A DNA stretch of 64,000 nucleotides, from positions 124,001 through 188,000 of the forward strand of contig NZ_NADJ01000037.1 of the NCBI RefSeq assembly GCF_002196705.1. Direction: 5' to 3'. A model generated the notes under the pieces. That model made no database searches. It was not told where the DNA came from and saw only the letters and a program-made list of their open reading frames with translations. Made by a program: the position numbers and the translations under genes. The number at the start of each line of letters is the position of its first letter. Position 1 is the first letter of the stretch. Source of the DNA: Desulfosporosinus sp. FKB. Its GTDB lineage: Bacteria > Bacillota > Desulfitobacteriia > Desulfitobacteriales > Desulfitobacteriaceae. This document shows, piece after piece, positions 52,738 to 61,766 of the stretch.

Positions 52738-52912
52738 GTACAAATACAGGCAGGTTTCCTGACTTAAGTGTCATCACTCTCTAGACCCTTCTCGGTTACC
52801 CAGTGGTTTTCTAGGAGGATTCTTCTTTTACAGTGGCGGGACCGCGTGGGATTTTCACCCAACTTCCCTTTTAACCGTTATAAGAACATAAACGGCACCT
52901 GATTTGTTTTTA
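52738..52912 (-). ncRNA. Cobalamin riboswitch upstream of cobA
   Basis: In RNA order on the minus strand: GGTGCCGTTTATG, AAAGGGAAGTTGGGTGAAAATCC, CCGCCACTG (the invariant core), then AAGTCAGGAAACCTGCC. These are the conserved blocks of the cobalamin aptamer in the right order and spacing. Confidence 0.92.
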
Positions 52913-53074
52913 TTAAATTATCATTTAGTTTAAATTTAGTACAGTTGCTTGTTCAAATCCTTCTTTTTCGGCCCAACCGCCCTCTGTTAAGAAACGTTTC
53001 CATCTCTAAAATTATATAGCATTCAAAGCTTAAACCAGTGATTACATCCAGGATATAACGACAAGGGCTTGGAA

Positions 53075-54139
53075 CTAATGTGCATGTCTATGGTAAATGT
53101 CAGGTGTATGTTGGTGTTCATGAATTATTAGTTGGTGTTCATGAATGTGGGAATGGTAGCCCGTTTTTGGTGTTTCCTCATCAGAATGGCAGTGTAAATG
53201 GTGTGCATCGTTGTGACAATGCCTATGCTCATGTACGGTTGATTCGTGTTCGTGTAAATGTGCATGCTCTTCCTTGAGCAAGAAAACTGCCCCAATAATC
53301 ATGCTAAGAAGAGCAAGAAAAAACATTGTGCCTTGGCTTTCTTTGAATAAGAGCAAAGATAATGCCGCTCCAACAAAAGGAGCCGTTCCGAACAAAGCAC
53401 TTGTCCTGGCAGAACCAAGTTCGCGCATAGCCCATATAAACAATACAATACTCAGCCCGTAGCTGAAAAAGCCTAGAAGCATGGCCAAAAGAACGAAATT
53501 CAATGAAGGCAACGAAAACCCTATTTTAAGGGATAGAACGAATGAGAAAGCACCAGCACTCAATCCCTTGATTGTTACAATCGAAAGAGGGTCTTTGGCT
53601 GAAACGTTTCGGGTAAAATTGTTGTCTATCCCCCACAAAATGCAAGCGCCAAGTACTCCAATTGCACCCAGCGAAAAACCCCACTGCCCTGATGAATCCC
53701 ACGAAAGCAAGATACTTGCCGTTGTGATCAATAGTACTGCCATCCATATCCGTTTTCCGATGGCCTCTTTAAATGCAATGGCAGCAATGACGGTCGTTGC
53801 TACACCCTCGAAATTGAGCAAAAGGGAGGCTGTAGAAGCCGGTGTATTTTTCAGACCAACCATCAGTACGATGGGGGCTGCAATCCCTCCGGCGAGTACA
53901 GCACCAGTGATCCAGGGCCAATCCTTTTTGGTAAGTCCGGCCTCATCACTGAAACGGGTGTCTGAACCTTGGAAGCGTCTCAGGAGGAAAAGCCCAATAC
54001 CACTGCCTAGGTATAGTAAGGATGCCATTAAAATTGGGGCAATTTCACCTAAAAGGAATTTAGAAATTGGGGCACTCGCTCCAAACAAAGCGGCAGCAAT
54101 TATGGCTTTTAGCATTGGGGTAATGTTTCTATTCTTCAT
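53075..54139 (-). CDS. EamA/DMT family transporter with a His-rich tail
   Basis: 354 aa; GGGGGT seven bases before ATG. Ten membrane helices in two EamA halves (FGASAPISKFLLG near the N-terminus; GACILWGIDNNFTR and WAMRELGSARTSALFGTAPF in the second half). The last ~65 residues contain about 25 histidines (HLHEHESTVHEHRHCH...). Located between two cobalamin-riboswitch units, so a Ni/Co efflux or buffering role is a reasonable inference; family members otherwise export metabolites. Confidence 0.85.
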   Translation of the reverse strand: MKNRNITPMLKAIIAAALFGASAPISKFLLGEIAPILMASLLYLGSGIGLFLLRRFQGSDTRFSDEAGLTKKDWPWITGAVLAGGIAAPIVLMVGLKNTPASTASLLLNFEGVATTVIAAIAFKEAIGKRIWMAVLLITTASILLSWDSSGQWGFSLGAIGVLGACILWGIDNNFTRNVSAKDPLSIVTIKGLSAGAFSFVLSLKIGFSLPSLNFVLLAMLLGFFSYGLSIVLFIWAMRELGSARTSALFGTAPFVGAALSLLLFKESQGTMFFLALLSMIIGAVFLLKEEHAHLHEHESTVHEHRHCHNDAHHLHCHSDEETPKTGYHSHIHEHQLIIHEHQHTPDIYHRHAH

Positions 54140-54221
54140 TTATTTACCCCCAACTACCCATGTGAGAGAAATCTCTCAACCCCGCAATAGATTACGCTAT
54201 CGATAAATGTTATAAGCAAAG

Positions 54222-55055
54222 TCAAAAGCTAGTATTATCTTCTAAAAGATGCTTTGCCTGACCAATAGTCAAGGGAAGGTTAGTCATGTTTAAATTACCA
54301 TCACGGGCGAGCAGTTCCGCTAAATGGGCGACTCTTGGCAATCGCAAATCAATCTGACGAATGGTTTCTTTATGACGAAAAACTTCTGCAGTTGTGCCGT
54401 CCAAAACAATTTCACCTTTGCTTAAGAGATAGACCCGATCAGCCAGCAAGGGAACAATATCCACATCATGGGTCGCAAAAATCAGCGTGATGCCCAGATC
54501 ACGGTTAATGGAATTGAGTAATCGAACAAGTTTGCTGACACCTCGCGGATCTAAGGCTGCAGTAGGCTCATCTAAAACCAAGACTTCCGGTTTCATAGCC
54601 AGTACGCTGGCTAAGGCAATTCTCTTTTTTTCACCGCCACTTAAATTATGAGGACTTTTAGCCTCAAAGCCCTGCATACCCACAACTTTTAGAGCCCAGG
54701 CGATCGCATCTTCTAATGCCTGGCCGGAAATACGCATGTTCATTAGGCCATAGGCAATTTCCTGGCGAACTGACGAATTAAAAAGTTGGTCATCAGGGTC
54801 CTGAAAAACCATACCGATGCTACGGCGAATTTCCGGTAAATTTTCTTTTTGTACAGGTAAGTCTTTTATCGAAACCTTACCTGAAGTTGCTTTTAAGAGA
54901 CCATTAAAGAGTTGAAAAAGAGTTGATTTTCCGGCACCATTTGGCCCCAGAATAGCAATTCTTTCGCCTTTCCTTATACTCATGTTGATATTTTTGAGTG
55001 CCTGGTGACCGTCGTTGTAAATATAGCTAACTTCCGAAACCTTAATAAGTTCCAT
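54222..55055 (-). CDS. cbiO: Cobalt ECF transporter, ATPase CbiO
   Basis: 277 aa. Walker A GPNGAGKST (~37), Q-loop FQDPDDQLF, signature NLSGGEKKR (~138), Walker B VLVLDEPTAALD (~160), switch ATHDVD. FQDPDDQ is characteristic of ECF-family ATPases. It energises the CbiMNQ complex; gene order M-N-Q-O is standard. Confidence 0.95.
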   Translation of the reverse strand: MELIKVSEVSYIYNDGHQALKNINMSIRKGERIAILGPNGAGKSTLFQLFNGLLKATSGKVSIKDLPVQKENLPEIRRSIGMVFQDPDDQLFNSSVRQEIAYGLMNMRISGQALEDAIAWALKVVGMQGFEAKSPHNLSGGEKKRIALASVLAMKPEVLVLDEPTAALDPRGVSKLVRLLNSINRDLGITLIFATHDVDIVPLLADRVYLLSKGEIVLDGTTAEVFRHKETIRQIDLRLPRVAHLAELLARDGNLNMTNLPLTIGQAKHLLEDNTSF

Positions 55056-55073
55056 GTTTGTTCCTTTCTTTCA

Positions 55074-55859
55074 CTAGATTGTTATGTTCAAAACCACTAA
55101 GCCAGCCAATAGAGTGACACCAAGCAAACCGATCTGCCAATCCGCTATGGAAATTGATTCAGTAAAAAAGTCAGCACCAGTACTATCTTCGTTGTATCCT
55201 CTCGAAAGCATCGCCTTATAAATTCTGATACTGCGATCCAATGAATTTGTTAAGACATAACCTGCCACCTTACCGATATCCCGCGCTTGTTGCAGCCATG
55301 AGCTACTGTCACCCATCCTGCTTAATTGTGCCTGTCTCATGTTATGACTGGTTTCAGTCAAAATAAAGACATAGCGATACATCATGGCGGCAAGATCAAT
55401 CATCATATTAGGAACTCTACATAGGCGTAGGGTTTCCAAAATTTCAATCATGGGAGTGCTAAACGAGAGAATACTACCCAACGTTATCGCAGCCATAATA
55501 CGCAATGCTATTAGGAAACCTAACTTTATGCCTTCCTGGTACGCAATGAGTCTAAACGGTCCAACAGAAATTGCGAATAAAGCATGACTGCCATTCGTAA
55601 AGATTAAGCTGAGGAACACCAACCAAGCTACACCGAAAGGGATGTAAAGGCGGATAAACAAGTGCCGCCATGGCAGGTTCAAGGTACTAAACAATACTAG
55701 AGCAATCAACCAGAGGCCTGCTACCAAATACCAATGATTAAGAACCGTTGAAACAATAATGGCACTTAGAAACAAAACGGTTTTAACCCGGCTATCCCAA
55801 CGATGCAACGGGCTATCAGCGGAGGCAATTTTGTCTAAGACAGCCAATTCCATGTTCAT
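55074..55859 (-). CDS. cbiQ: Cobalt ECF transporter, membrane subunit CbiQ
   Basis: 261 aa; ATG overlaps the preceding stop (ATGA). Five to six membrane helices, LHRWDSRVKTVLFLSAI at ~18-34, and coupling helices ETSHNMRQAQLSRMG and IYKAMLSRGYN (the Ala-Arg-Gly-type motifs that contact CbiO). Couples ATP hydrolysis to the CbiM substrate subunit. Confidence 0.94.
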   Translation of the reverse strand: MNMELAVLDKIASADSPLHRWDSRVKTVLFLSAIIVSTVLNHWYLVAGLWLIALVLFSTLNLPWRHLFIRLYIPFGVAWLVFLSLIFTNGSHALFAISVGPFRLIAYQEGIKLGFLIALRIMAAITLGSILSFSTPMIEILETLRLCRVPNMMIDLAAMMYRYVFILTETSHNMRQAQLSRMGDSSSWLQQARDIGKVAGYVLTNSLDRSIRIYKAMLSRGYNEDSTGADFFTESISIADWQIGLLGVTLLAGLVVLNITI

Positions 55860-56200
55860 TCCACCTCTAAAGATTGTTCTTCATTCTTTGGTCTGCCGAA
55901 AAGTTTTTCCCAGTGGTGACCGACGATTAAACCGGCAAAGAAGTTGGCAACCGAAAAGGCTCCAACTTGGGCATCGCCTGGTAATTCTGCAAAGGGGTGG
56001 TGTTCCCCTTTGGTTACCTTGGTCGCCAAGTTATTGACTAAGTCATCCGTCCCACCAGCTTCCATGTTATGACTAGCCATGTATTTACCAGCACCGAAGA
56101 TAAAGAGTAATAGAACAAACATTACGGAGAGCATGACTTTTGTAAACGAATCGAACCATTTTATTTGTTGGTTTGATGTTTGTTCTTTAGTGATTGACAT
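55856..56200 (-). CDS. cbiN: CbiN-like accessory subunit of the cobalt transporter
   Basis: 114 aa, overlapping cbiM by 14 bases and cbiQ by four. Two membrane helices (~20-42 and ~80-97) with an extracytoplasmic loop (EAGGTDDLVNNLATKVTKGEHHPFAELPGD) as in CbiN/PDGLE-type subunits. The sequence diverges from classical CbiN, so the symbol rests mainly on position and topology. Confidence 0.75.
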   Translation of the reverse strand: MSITKEQTSNQQIKWFDSFTKVMLSVMFVLLLFIFGAGKYMASHNMEAGGTDDLVNNLATKVTKGEHHPFAELPGDAQVGAFSVANFFAGLIVGHHWEKLFGRPKNEEQSLEVE

Positions 56201-56882
56201 TTGGTTTTACCTCCCGGCTGGATTTTTGACGTAGTTTAATCCCAGGCAGCAAATCAGGCCGACGATTAACCATGACTTGAAGTACGGCTGCTGTAAAGGC
56301 AGCCTCCGCGATGGCCAAAGGCAATTGGGTGGGGCCGTAACCCATAAAAAAGATCATCCATTGTTTAAGCAAAGGCACATGGCCATGTAAACTAAGGGCA
56401 AGTTCAAAAGAACTGGTTAAATAGGTTAATATGTCACCAACGAAACCTGCTACCCCAGCGGCCAACCAGAGAGGACTACGGAGGGAACATAATATTTTCC
56501 AACTTAAGTAACCAGAAATACCGCCTACAATTCCCATAGAAAAGGTATTAGCACCAATGGTAGTGATACCACCATGGCCCAAAAAGATAGCCTGAAAAAA
56601 GAGAACAATCGCGGAAATTACAGCAGTAGCCAGGGGACCGACAATAATTGCCGCTAGGGGCGTACCACAAGGATGGGAACATGAACCAGTCACTGGCACC
56701 GGCAAGTGCATCGCCGAAATAACAAATACCGCCACACCAGTCATAGCCAAGAATGGTTTGTAGGATAAGTTTTCTTTAACCTTCTTTTGAATTTCTCTTA
56801 AGCCTGGGATAACAAATGCGGTGGTAACAGCGTACCATGAACCCCAGGCCAAAGGTGATAAAATGCCATCTTCAATATGCAT
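56187..56882 (-). CDS. cbiM: Cobalt ECF transporter, substrate subunit CbiM
   Basis: 231 aa from ATG of MHIEDGILS, eight bases after GGAGG; the conserved second-residue histidine fixes the start. Metal site block HLPVPVTGSCSHPCGTPLAA (~67-86). Seven membrane helices. Binds Co(II) through the N-terminal amine, His2 and the inner His. First gene of the operon behind a cobalamin riboswitch. Confidence 0.95.
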   Translation of the reverse strand: MHIEDGILSPLAWGSWYAVTTAFVIPGLREIQKKVKENLSYKPFLAMTGVAVFVISAMHLPVPVTGSCSHPCGTPLAAIIVGPLATAVISAIVLFFQAIFLGHGGITTIGANTFSMGIVGGISGYLSWKILCSLRSPLWLAAGVAGFVGDILTYLTSSFELALSLHGHVPLLKQWMIFFMGYGPTQLPLAIAEAAFTAAVLQVMVNRRPDLLPGIKLRQKSSREVKPNVNH

Positions 56883-56919
56883 ATATAAAACCTCCATCAA
56901 TTGATCTCAAAGTTAAAAA

Positions 56920-56956
56920 CACAAAATAAAAAATCCTTCACCAACAGAAGGATTAA
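56920..56956 (-). terminator. Riboswitch-controlled terminator before cbiM
   Basis: AATCCTTC and GAAGGATT (minus strand) form an eight-base stem followed by TTTTTATTTT, between the aptamer and cbiM. Confidence 0.75.
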
Positions 56957-57035
56957 AAAGTTCAACCAGTATCCGGTAGAATTACCAAGAACACAAGTAT
57001 ACACCTCCCTAACATCCCGTAGGTAGTATCGACTT

Positions 57036-57200
57036 CGAAATAAGCAGGTCTCCTGGCTCAAGATCATCGTTAACTTACGTCTTCCCGGATTATTCCAGTG
57101 ACAATATGTAAGATAACTCACTCATACAGTGGCGGGTACCGCGTCAGCTTCAACTGACTTCCCTTTTCAATTCTTCCCCTCGGAAAAGAATCACTCATTC
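57036..57200 (-). ncRNA. Cobalamin riboswitch upstream of cbiMNQO
   Basis: Minus strand blocks: AAAGGGAAGTCAGTTGAAGCTGACGCGGTACC, CCGCCACTGTATGAG and GAGCCAGGAGACCTGCTT, in aptamer order. Represses cobalt uptake when B12 is sufficient. The gap from here to the next gene (57201-57440) shows no other feature. Confidence 0.92.
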
Positions 57201-57440
57201 CTTGATATTTGATTATACATATATTAACACACAGTCAAACCGACTGTCCAGATAATTCAGTCAAAAATTAGATGTCATTTCCCTAGGATCTTCCTCCCTC
57301 AGCCTTAGAATGTACAAGCACCTTTTCAACTATCTGTCAAAATGAACATCAATAATCCTTACTATATTATACAATGTTCTTAATTACACGAGAAGTACTT
57401 TCTTTTCCATTTTTCTCGTTGCACTGCGTAACTATAACAC

Positions 57441-57638
57441 TCAATCGTCGTGATTATTAATCCATAAGCTTTCGCTACGAGTCAATTCTTCGAGTTTGTC
57501 CTCAATATCTATAAATTTCAATAACCATTTAATTCTATGTTCTTTTTCCAAGTTAAGCTTCTCTAAGATTTTATTCCGCTCCTCCAGCAAGGCTTGTCTC
57601 TGTGCTTGAAACTCCCTCTCCTTCTGCTGTTGTCCCAA
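57441..57638 (-). CDS. Short coiled-coil protein
   Basis: 65 aa; TTG start exactly eight bases after AAAGGAGG, which decides the start. Highly charged single helix (QKEREFQAQRQALLEERNKI...). No family recognised. The strong ribosome site supports translation. Confidence 0.6.
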   Translation of the reverse strand: MGQQQKEREFQAQRQALLEERNKILEKLNLEKEHRIKWLLKFIDIEDKLEELTRSESLWINNHDD

Positions 57639-57735
57639 TATCTGTGCCTCCTTTCAGAGTGGATATTTCGCATAGGACTTTATTTTTATTCAGACCAGCT
57701 TTTCACATTATGATTACTTATGTCTTGAAGCAAAA

Positions 57736-58125
57736 TCACATCGTTTGTGAGATTAATGGCTTAGGAACACATGAAAGTGATACTGTTTCATATTTACCTT
57801 GCACAACTTCGATATCCGGAAACTTTCCTTCAATTAGAACCTGATAGTTATATCTAAAAGCACAATAAAAACTCAAACAATTAGTGAAATGAATTTTGTT
57901 AACGTTAAATTTTAGCAGATACTGAATTTGCACAATAATTCTTTCAGGGTCAATTTCAGCAGGACATCCTGGACAATTAATAATTCCGACGAGTTCTAAG
58001 TTTCGGGAACTATCATAAATTTTGTAAGGTCCTTTCCCGTTTCTTAGCTCATTCAAACAATCAGAACAGGAACACCCTAGTTTCTTGGTTACTTTTGGAC
58101 AACTGAAAATTACAATATTAGTCAC
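57736..58125 (-). CDS. CGGC-domain protein
   Basis: 129 aa from the GTG nine bases after AAGGAA (TNIVIFSCPKV); an upstream GTG lies inside the ribosome site. CSCSDCLNEL near residue 20, GIINCPGCP (~50) and a late NCLSFYC cluster match the CGGC domain, a small metal-binding fold often found near metal-handling genes in anaerobes. Probable metal or redox sensor; function unproven. Confidence 0.75.
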   Translation of the reverse strand: MTNIVIFSCPKVTKKLGCSCSDCLNELRNGKGPYKIYDSSRNLELVGIINCPGCPAEIDPERIIVQIQYLLKFNVNKIHFTNCLSFYCAFRYNYQVLIEGKFPDIEVVQGKYETVSLSCVPKPLISQTM

Positions 58126-58143
58126 TAAAAGCACTTCCTTAAT

Positions 58144-58222
58144 TCATGCCTTCTGTTCCATCACACTCTCACAGAACGCACAATGAATCGTTGAATTGAG
58201 TATTGAACCTGCAACCAGTTAT
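58144..58222 (-). pseudogene. Relic of an FmdE-type gene (C-terminal zinc finger)
   Basis: The frame SILNSTIHCAFCESVMEQKA-stop corresponds to the KLNPTVQCAFCGEGVMEQRA segment of the intact FmdE protein encoded ~3.7 kb to the right. It is open for only 25 codons. Confidence 0.6.
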
Positions 58223-58398
58223 AAATAACTAGGATTTCTGAAAAGAACCGCCTGTGAACAAGCTTGCAATACTGTCTCCCACTGTTCGAGCAAGCGGCTT
58301 CAAAAAGGAGGTGTATTACTAGATTCTGCCTAGCGAATCCAATAACCTAAACATTAGAAACAAACATCAAATGTGTTAAGAATTCTCGTTTTTTAAAT

Positions 58399-58428
58399 AA
58401 AGAAACCATGTAAGTCTACAGTTTCTTT
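58399..58428. terminator. Hairpin in the relic zone
   Basis: AAAGAAAC and GTTTCTTT form an eight-base stem with a 14-base loop. Weak T-run on either side; may be a worn terminator. Confidence 0.3.
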
Positions 58429-58499
58429 GTACTGATAGACCTTCATGGTCATGCTTCTTTATTATTCGAATTCATTTTTAATATCGTTGATACATTGAT

Positions 58500-58658
58500 C
58501 TAATGAGTATGCATATGGTCGTGATCGTGCTCGTCACCCGGTTTGTGGTCATGTTCATGACTATTGGTATAGGCCTCGTGAATGTGTTCGTGGTCATGCA
58601 TTTCTCCATTATGCATATGTGGGTGCTTATGACGGATCTCTGAATGGGTATGATAACT
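58500..58658 (-). pseudogene. Relic of a His-rich protein tail
   Basis: The frame carries about 20 histidines in 52 codons (HKHPHMHNGEMHDHEHIHE...HDHDHMHTH-stop) directly after a stop codon, without a start or ribosome site. It resembles the C-terminal tail of the EamA transporter at 53.1 kb, so it is probably the end of a lost paralogue. Confidence 0.55.
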
Positions 58659-58721
58659 TTATGATCGAAGCTATTATGGACGTTCTTTTAGAATTTTTAT
58701 ACCAAAGAACTCATTTAGGCA

Positions 58722-59474
58722 TCACTTAGGGATCACGACCATTTGATTTTGTATTCTTTCGACGGTAACCGGAACTCCATAGGCCTGAGCGATATTTTCT
58801 GCAGTCATTACCTCTAAACCGCCGGCTGCGAAGACCTTGGTATCCTGAAGTAACAAGAATTTATCTGAAAAGCGCAAAGCCAAGTTTAGGTCGTGCATAA
58901 CGGCTATCACTGCGATATTTTTCTCTTTTGCTGCGGTTTGAATAGTTTTCAATACTTCCATTTGATTTTTTAAATCCAAATTACTTGTTGGCTCGTCTAA
59001 AAGCAAAACCTCTGGTTCCTGAGCCAAGGCTCTGGCAATAACCACTTTTTGCAATTCTCCACCACTCAGCTCATCTAAGTAACGCAAGGCAAATTTTCTT
59101 AAACCTGTTTTTGCCAAAATACCATGTACCAATGCCAAATCCGCCGCTGTCGCCTCCCACTTGATATGGGGTTTGCGCCCCAAGAGCACTGCATCAAAAA
59201 CAGTCTGGCGGCAGCTCTCAAAGTTTTGAGCAACATAGGCCATTTTCAAAGCGATAGCTAAACGACCGAGCTTGGTCACTTCCTGTCCATCTAACAAAAT
59301 ACTTCCCTTTTTCGGCAGCAAGATCTTGTTTAAAGTCTTGAGCAACGTCGACTTCCCGGCACCATTATTACCTAAAATTGAAAGGAACTCACCTCTCCGA
59401 ACTGAGAAACCTACCATTTCTAAGATCGTTCGGCTTCCGTATCTAAACTCAATACCGTTAACCGCCAAGATCAT
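58722..59474 (-). CDS. FecE-type ABC transporter ATPase
   Basis: 250 aa. Walker A GNNGAGKST (~35), signature ELSGGELQK (~138), Walker B VLLLDEPTSNLD (~158), switch VMHDLN. Member of the iron-siderophore/heme/B12 importer family. Overlaps the permease gene by four bases. Substrate cannot be read from the ATPase. Confidence 0.92.
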   Translation of the reverse strand: MILAVNGIEFRYGSRTILEMVGFSVRRGEFLSILGNNGAGKSTLLKTLNKILLPKKGSILLDGQEVTKLGRLAIALKMAYVAQNFESCRQTVFDAVLLGRKPHIKWEATAADLALVHGILAKTGLRKFALRYLDELSGGELQKVVIARALAQEPEVLLLDEPTSNLDLKNQMEVLKTIQTAAKEKNIAVIAVMHDLNLALRFSDKFLLLQDTKVFAAGGLEVMTAENIAQAYGVPVTVERIQNQMVVIPK

Positions 59475-60559
59475 CTCAGCTTAGCCCCCCTTATCAAAAG
59501 ATAGAGAAAGAGCGGAGCTCCCAGGAAAGAAGTTATCGCTCCAACCGGCAACACAATAGGTGCGATAATTCGCCGTGACAGAGTATCCGCAGCCAAAAGC
59601 AACAAAGCTCCCATCACACCGGAAGCAGGGATAAGAAAGCGATTGTCTCCGCCAATGATGCGTTTGACTAGGTGCGGAGCCACTAGACCAATAAAAGCGA
59701 TAATTCCCAAAAACGAAACAACTGTAGCCGTGATCAATGAAGCAAAAAACATTCCCCACTGCCTCGTTTTTTCTACATTAACCCCTAAGCCTTTGGCTGT
59801 CTCAGCCCCACTGTCCAAAGCATTGTAATTCCACCGGTTAAACAAGAAAAAGATCAGTGCGACTAAGACAATACAAGTCATAATCCCCAACTCGCCCCAT
59901 GATGCCCGCCCGATATCGCCAAAGGTCCAAAAGACGACGGCAGCTACGTTGACATCATTCGTAAAATACTGCAAAAGCATTGTAGAGGCTGAGAAAAGGG
60001 AGCCTAAAGCAACACCGGCTAATACCATTGATTCCGGCGACACTCCCTTGTACTGGGCCAGAAAAATAATGATCATAGTTGTTAACATAGCCGCCACAAA
60101 GGCAGTTATTGTAACAATATAGGGATTATTAATCAGAAGCTCTCCTCCGCTAGTACTTGAAGAGCTGCCTGCTCCCCAACCGATGATAGCAAGCGCAGCC
60201 CCAAAGGCTGCGCCTTGAGCTATCCCTAGGGTGCTCGGAGAAGCTAAAGGATTTCTGAGAATAGTTTGCATGACCGCACCGGCCACCGCTAAGCCTACCC
60301 CGGCTACCATGGAGGCTAACACCCTGGGCAAGCGAATTGACCATATAATAATCTCTGCATGCCCATCCGTTTGACCGAGCAGTGTTAGGACCACTTGCCA
60401 CGGTGAAAGTTCGGCTGAACCGGCACTAATAGCATAAAGGGCAAGCATGCCTGTTAAAATTACCAAAACGCCCAAAATTAATTTCTTCTTCCAGGTATAT
60501 TTTAAGTAATGTGTAAGCTCGCCTTTATGCACGCTTTCACCGTTAACCAACTCACTCAC
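59471..60559 (-). CDS. FecCD-type ABC transporter permease
   Basis: 362 aa with about nine to ten membrane helices: WSIRLPRVLASMVAGVGLAVAGAVMQTILRNPLASPSTLGI (~74-114, in two conserved blocks), VFWTFGDIGRASW and the late GAITSFLGAPLFLYLLIRG. Standard BtuC/FecCD fold. Overlaps both neighbours by four bases, so B-C-E form one operon. Confidence 0.93.
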   Translation of the reverse strand: MSELVNGESVHKGELTHYLKYTWKKKLILGVLVILTGMLALYAISAGSAELSPWQVVLTLLGQTDGHAEIIIWSIRLPRVLASMVAGVGLAVAGAVMQTILRNPLASPSTLGIAQGAAFGAALAIIGWGAGSSSSTSGGELLINNPYIVTITAFVAAMLTTMIIIFLAQYKGVSPESMVLAGVALGSLFSASTMLLQYFTNDVNVAAVVFWTFGDIGRASWGELGIMTCIVLVALIFFLFNRWNYNALDSGAETAKGLGVNVEKTRQWGMFFASLITATVVSFLGIIAFIGLVAPHLVKRIIGGDNRFLIPASGVMGALLLLAADTLSRRIIAPIVLPVGAITSFLGAPLFLYLLIRGAKLR

Positions 60560-61680
60560 CTTCCCAATTCAAGCTTCTTAAAGCCGCCTAACTTCTGTTT
60601 CATTTCCGCGTACAATGGTTTACCTAACAAAAACTGATAAATCTCATCGCTCTTCTTGATGGGATCAATGTCTTGAAACTGTTTAGGAAATATAATCTTT
60701 CCCACAAAATAGGCATCGGCAAACGCCGTGTCAATATTGGCCGTATAGTTGTTATATGGAATCTGGCTATAGACTTGATTATTTTTCACTGCCCGCAATG
60801 ATTGATAAAAAGCGGGATTCTTTTTATAATCATCCTGTACCAATGAGTATCCGAGTGCATCAAGGAACAAAAAATCCGGATTCCAACTGATAAGTTTCTC
60901 TTTATCAATCATTAAGCTGCCGCTTTTTCCCGTTTCATCAACAACATTTTTGGCCCCAATAAGCACAAAGGGAGGATATTGGGCCTGCGAACTTTCAATA
61001 CCGTGTATCCCTTTCATCCCTACTGCCCCGACATAGACTTTTGCTTTTTCTCCATCAGGAATGTCTTGAGTTCGCTTCGCCAAATTCTTTTCATTTTGTT
61101 TAAGATAAGCAACTACATCTTGGGCTCTTTTCTCTTTCCCAATAATCGTGCCAACCAAGATTAAGGAGCGGAAAAGATTATCATCAAAGGACGTTGTCCC
61201 ACTGCTATAGCTCAAAACGACTACCGGAATACCTGTTTTGGCTTGAAGCTGGTCAGCTTTTTCTTTGTCTAGTAACGTGCTGACTAAAATTACATCGGGT
61301 TTGACACTGACCAAGCTTTCTTCATTCGGAACAGTATCAGGTCCTCCCTGTCCAATGCTGGGCAGCTTTTTTAAGTCTGGATAGGCCATCATGTAAGATC
61401 TTCCTGGTGAAGCCTTTTTTTCTATGTCTTCAATACCCACAACCAGCGTTGTTCCATAATCATAGGTGACTAACCTCAACGCACCCGGTCCAATCGCCAC
61501 GACCCTTTGAACAGGAAGCGTCATCTCAACCTCTCGGCCAGCCAAATCTGTAATTTTTTGTTTTTGAACCTGAGCTGTTGCCAAAACTGCTGCTTCTTTC
61601 GAGCTTGTTGTCCCGCTACATCCTGCTAAAAGCAACACTGACATAAGCAGAACTAATACTACAGCCGTCGCTTTTCTCAT
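60556..61680 (-). CDS. FecB/BtuF-type substrate-binding lipoprotein
   Basis: 374 aa. Signal with lipobox LLLAGCSG (~17-24). Periplasmic-binding fold: VQRVVAIGPGALRLVTYDYG (~58-77), KPDVILVSTLLDKEKADQLQ, and a tryptophan/tyrosine-rich second lobe ending with the C-terminal YQFLLGKPLY. Clusters of this kind import metal chelates (Fe, heme, corrinoid) or oxyanions. A close paralogue lies at the window end. Confidence 0.9.
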   Translation of the reverse strand: MRKATAVVLVLLMSVLLLAGCSGTTSSKEAAVLATAQVQKQKITDLAGREVEMTLPVQRVVAIGPGALRLVTYDYGTTLVVGIEDIEKKASPGRSYMMAYPDLKKLPSIGQGGPDTVPNEESLVSVKPDVILVSTLLDKEKADQLQAKTGIPVVVLSYSSGTTSFDDNLFRSLILVGTIIGKEKRAQDVVAYLKQNEKNLAKRTQDIPDGEKAKVYVGAVGMKGIHGIESSQAQYPPFVLIGAKNVVDETGKSGSLMIDKEKLISWNPDFLFLDALGYSLVQDDYKKNPAFYQSLRAVKNNQVYSQIPYNNYTANIDTAFADAYFVGKIIFPKQFQDIDPIKKSDEIYQFLLGKPLYAEMKQKLGGFKKLELGR

Positions 61681-61766
61681 TTCTAACTCATCCTCTCAAC
61701 TTCGCACAAGTATCTCTTACTTAACTCATTTCGAAATAGCTAATACAGTAGTCCAATATGTTTTTA

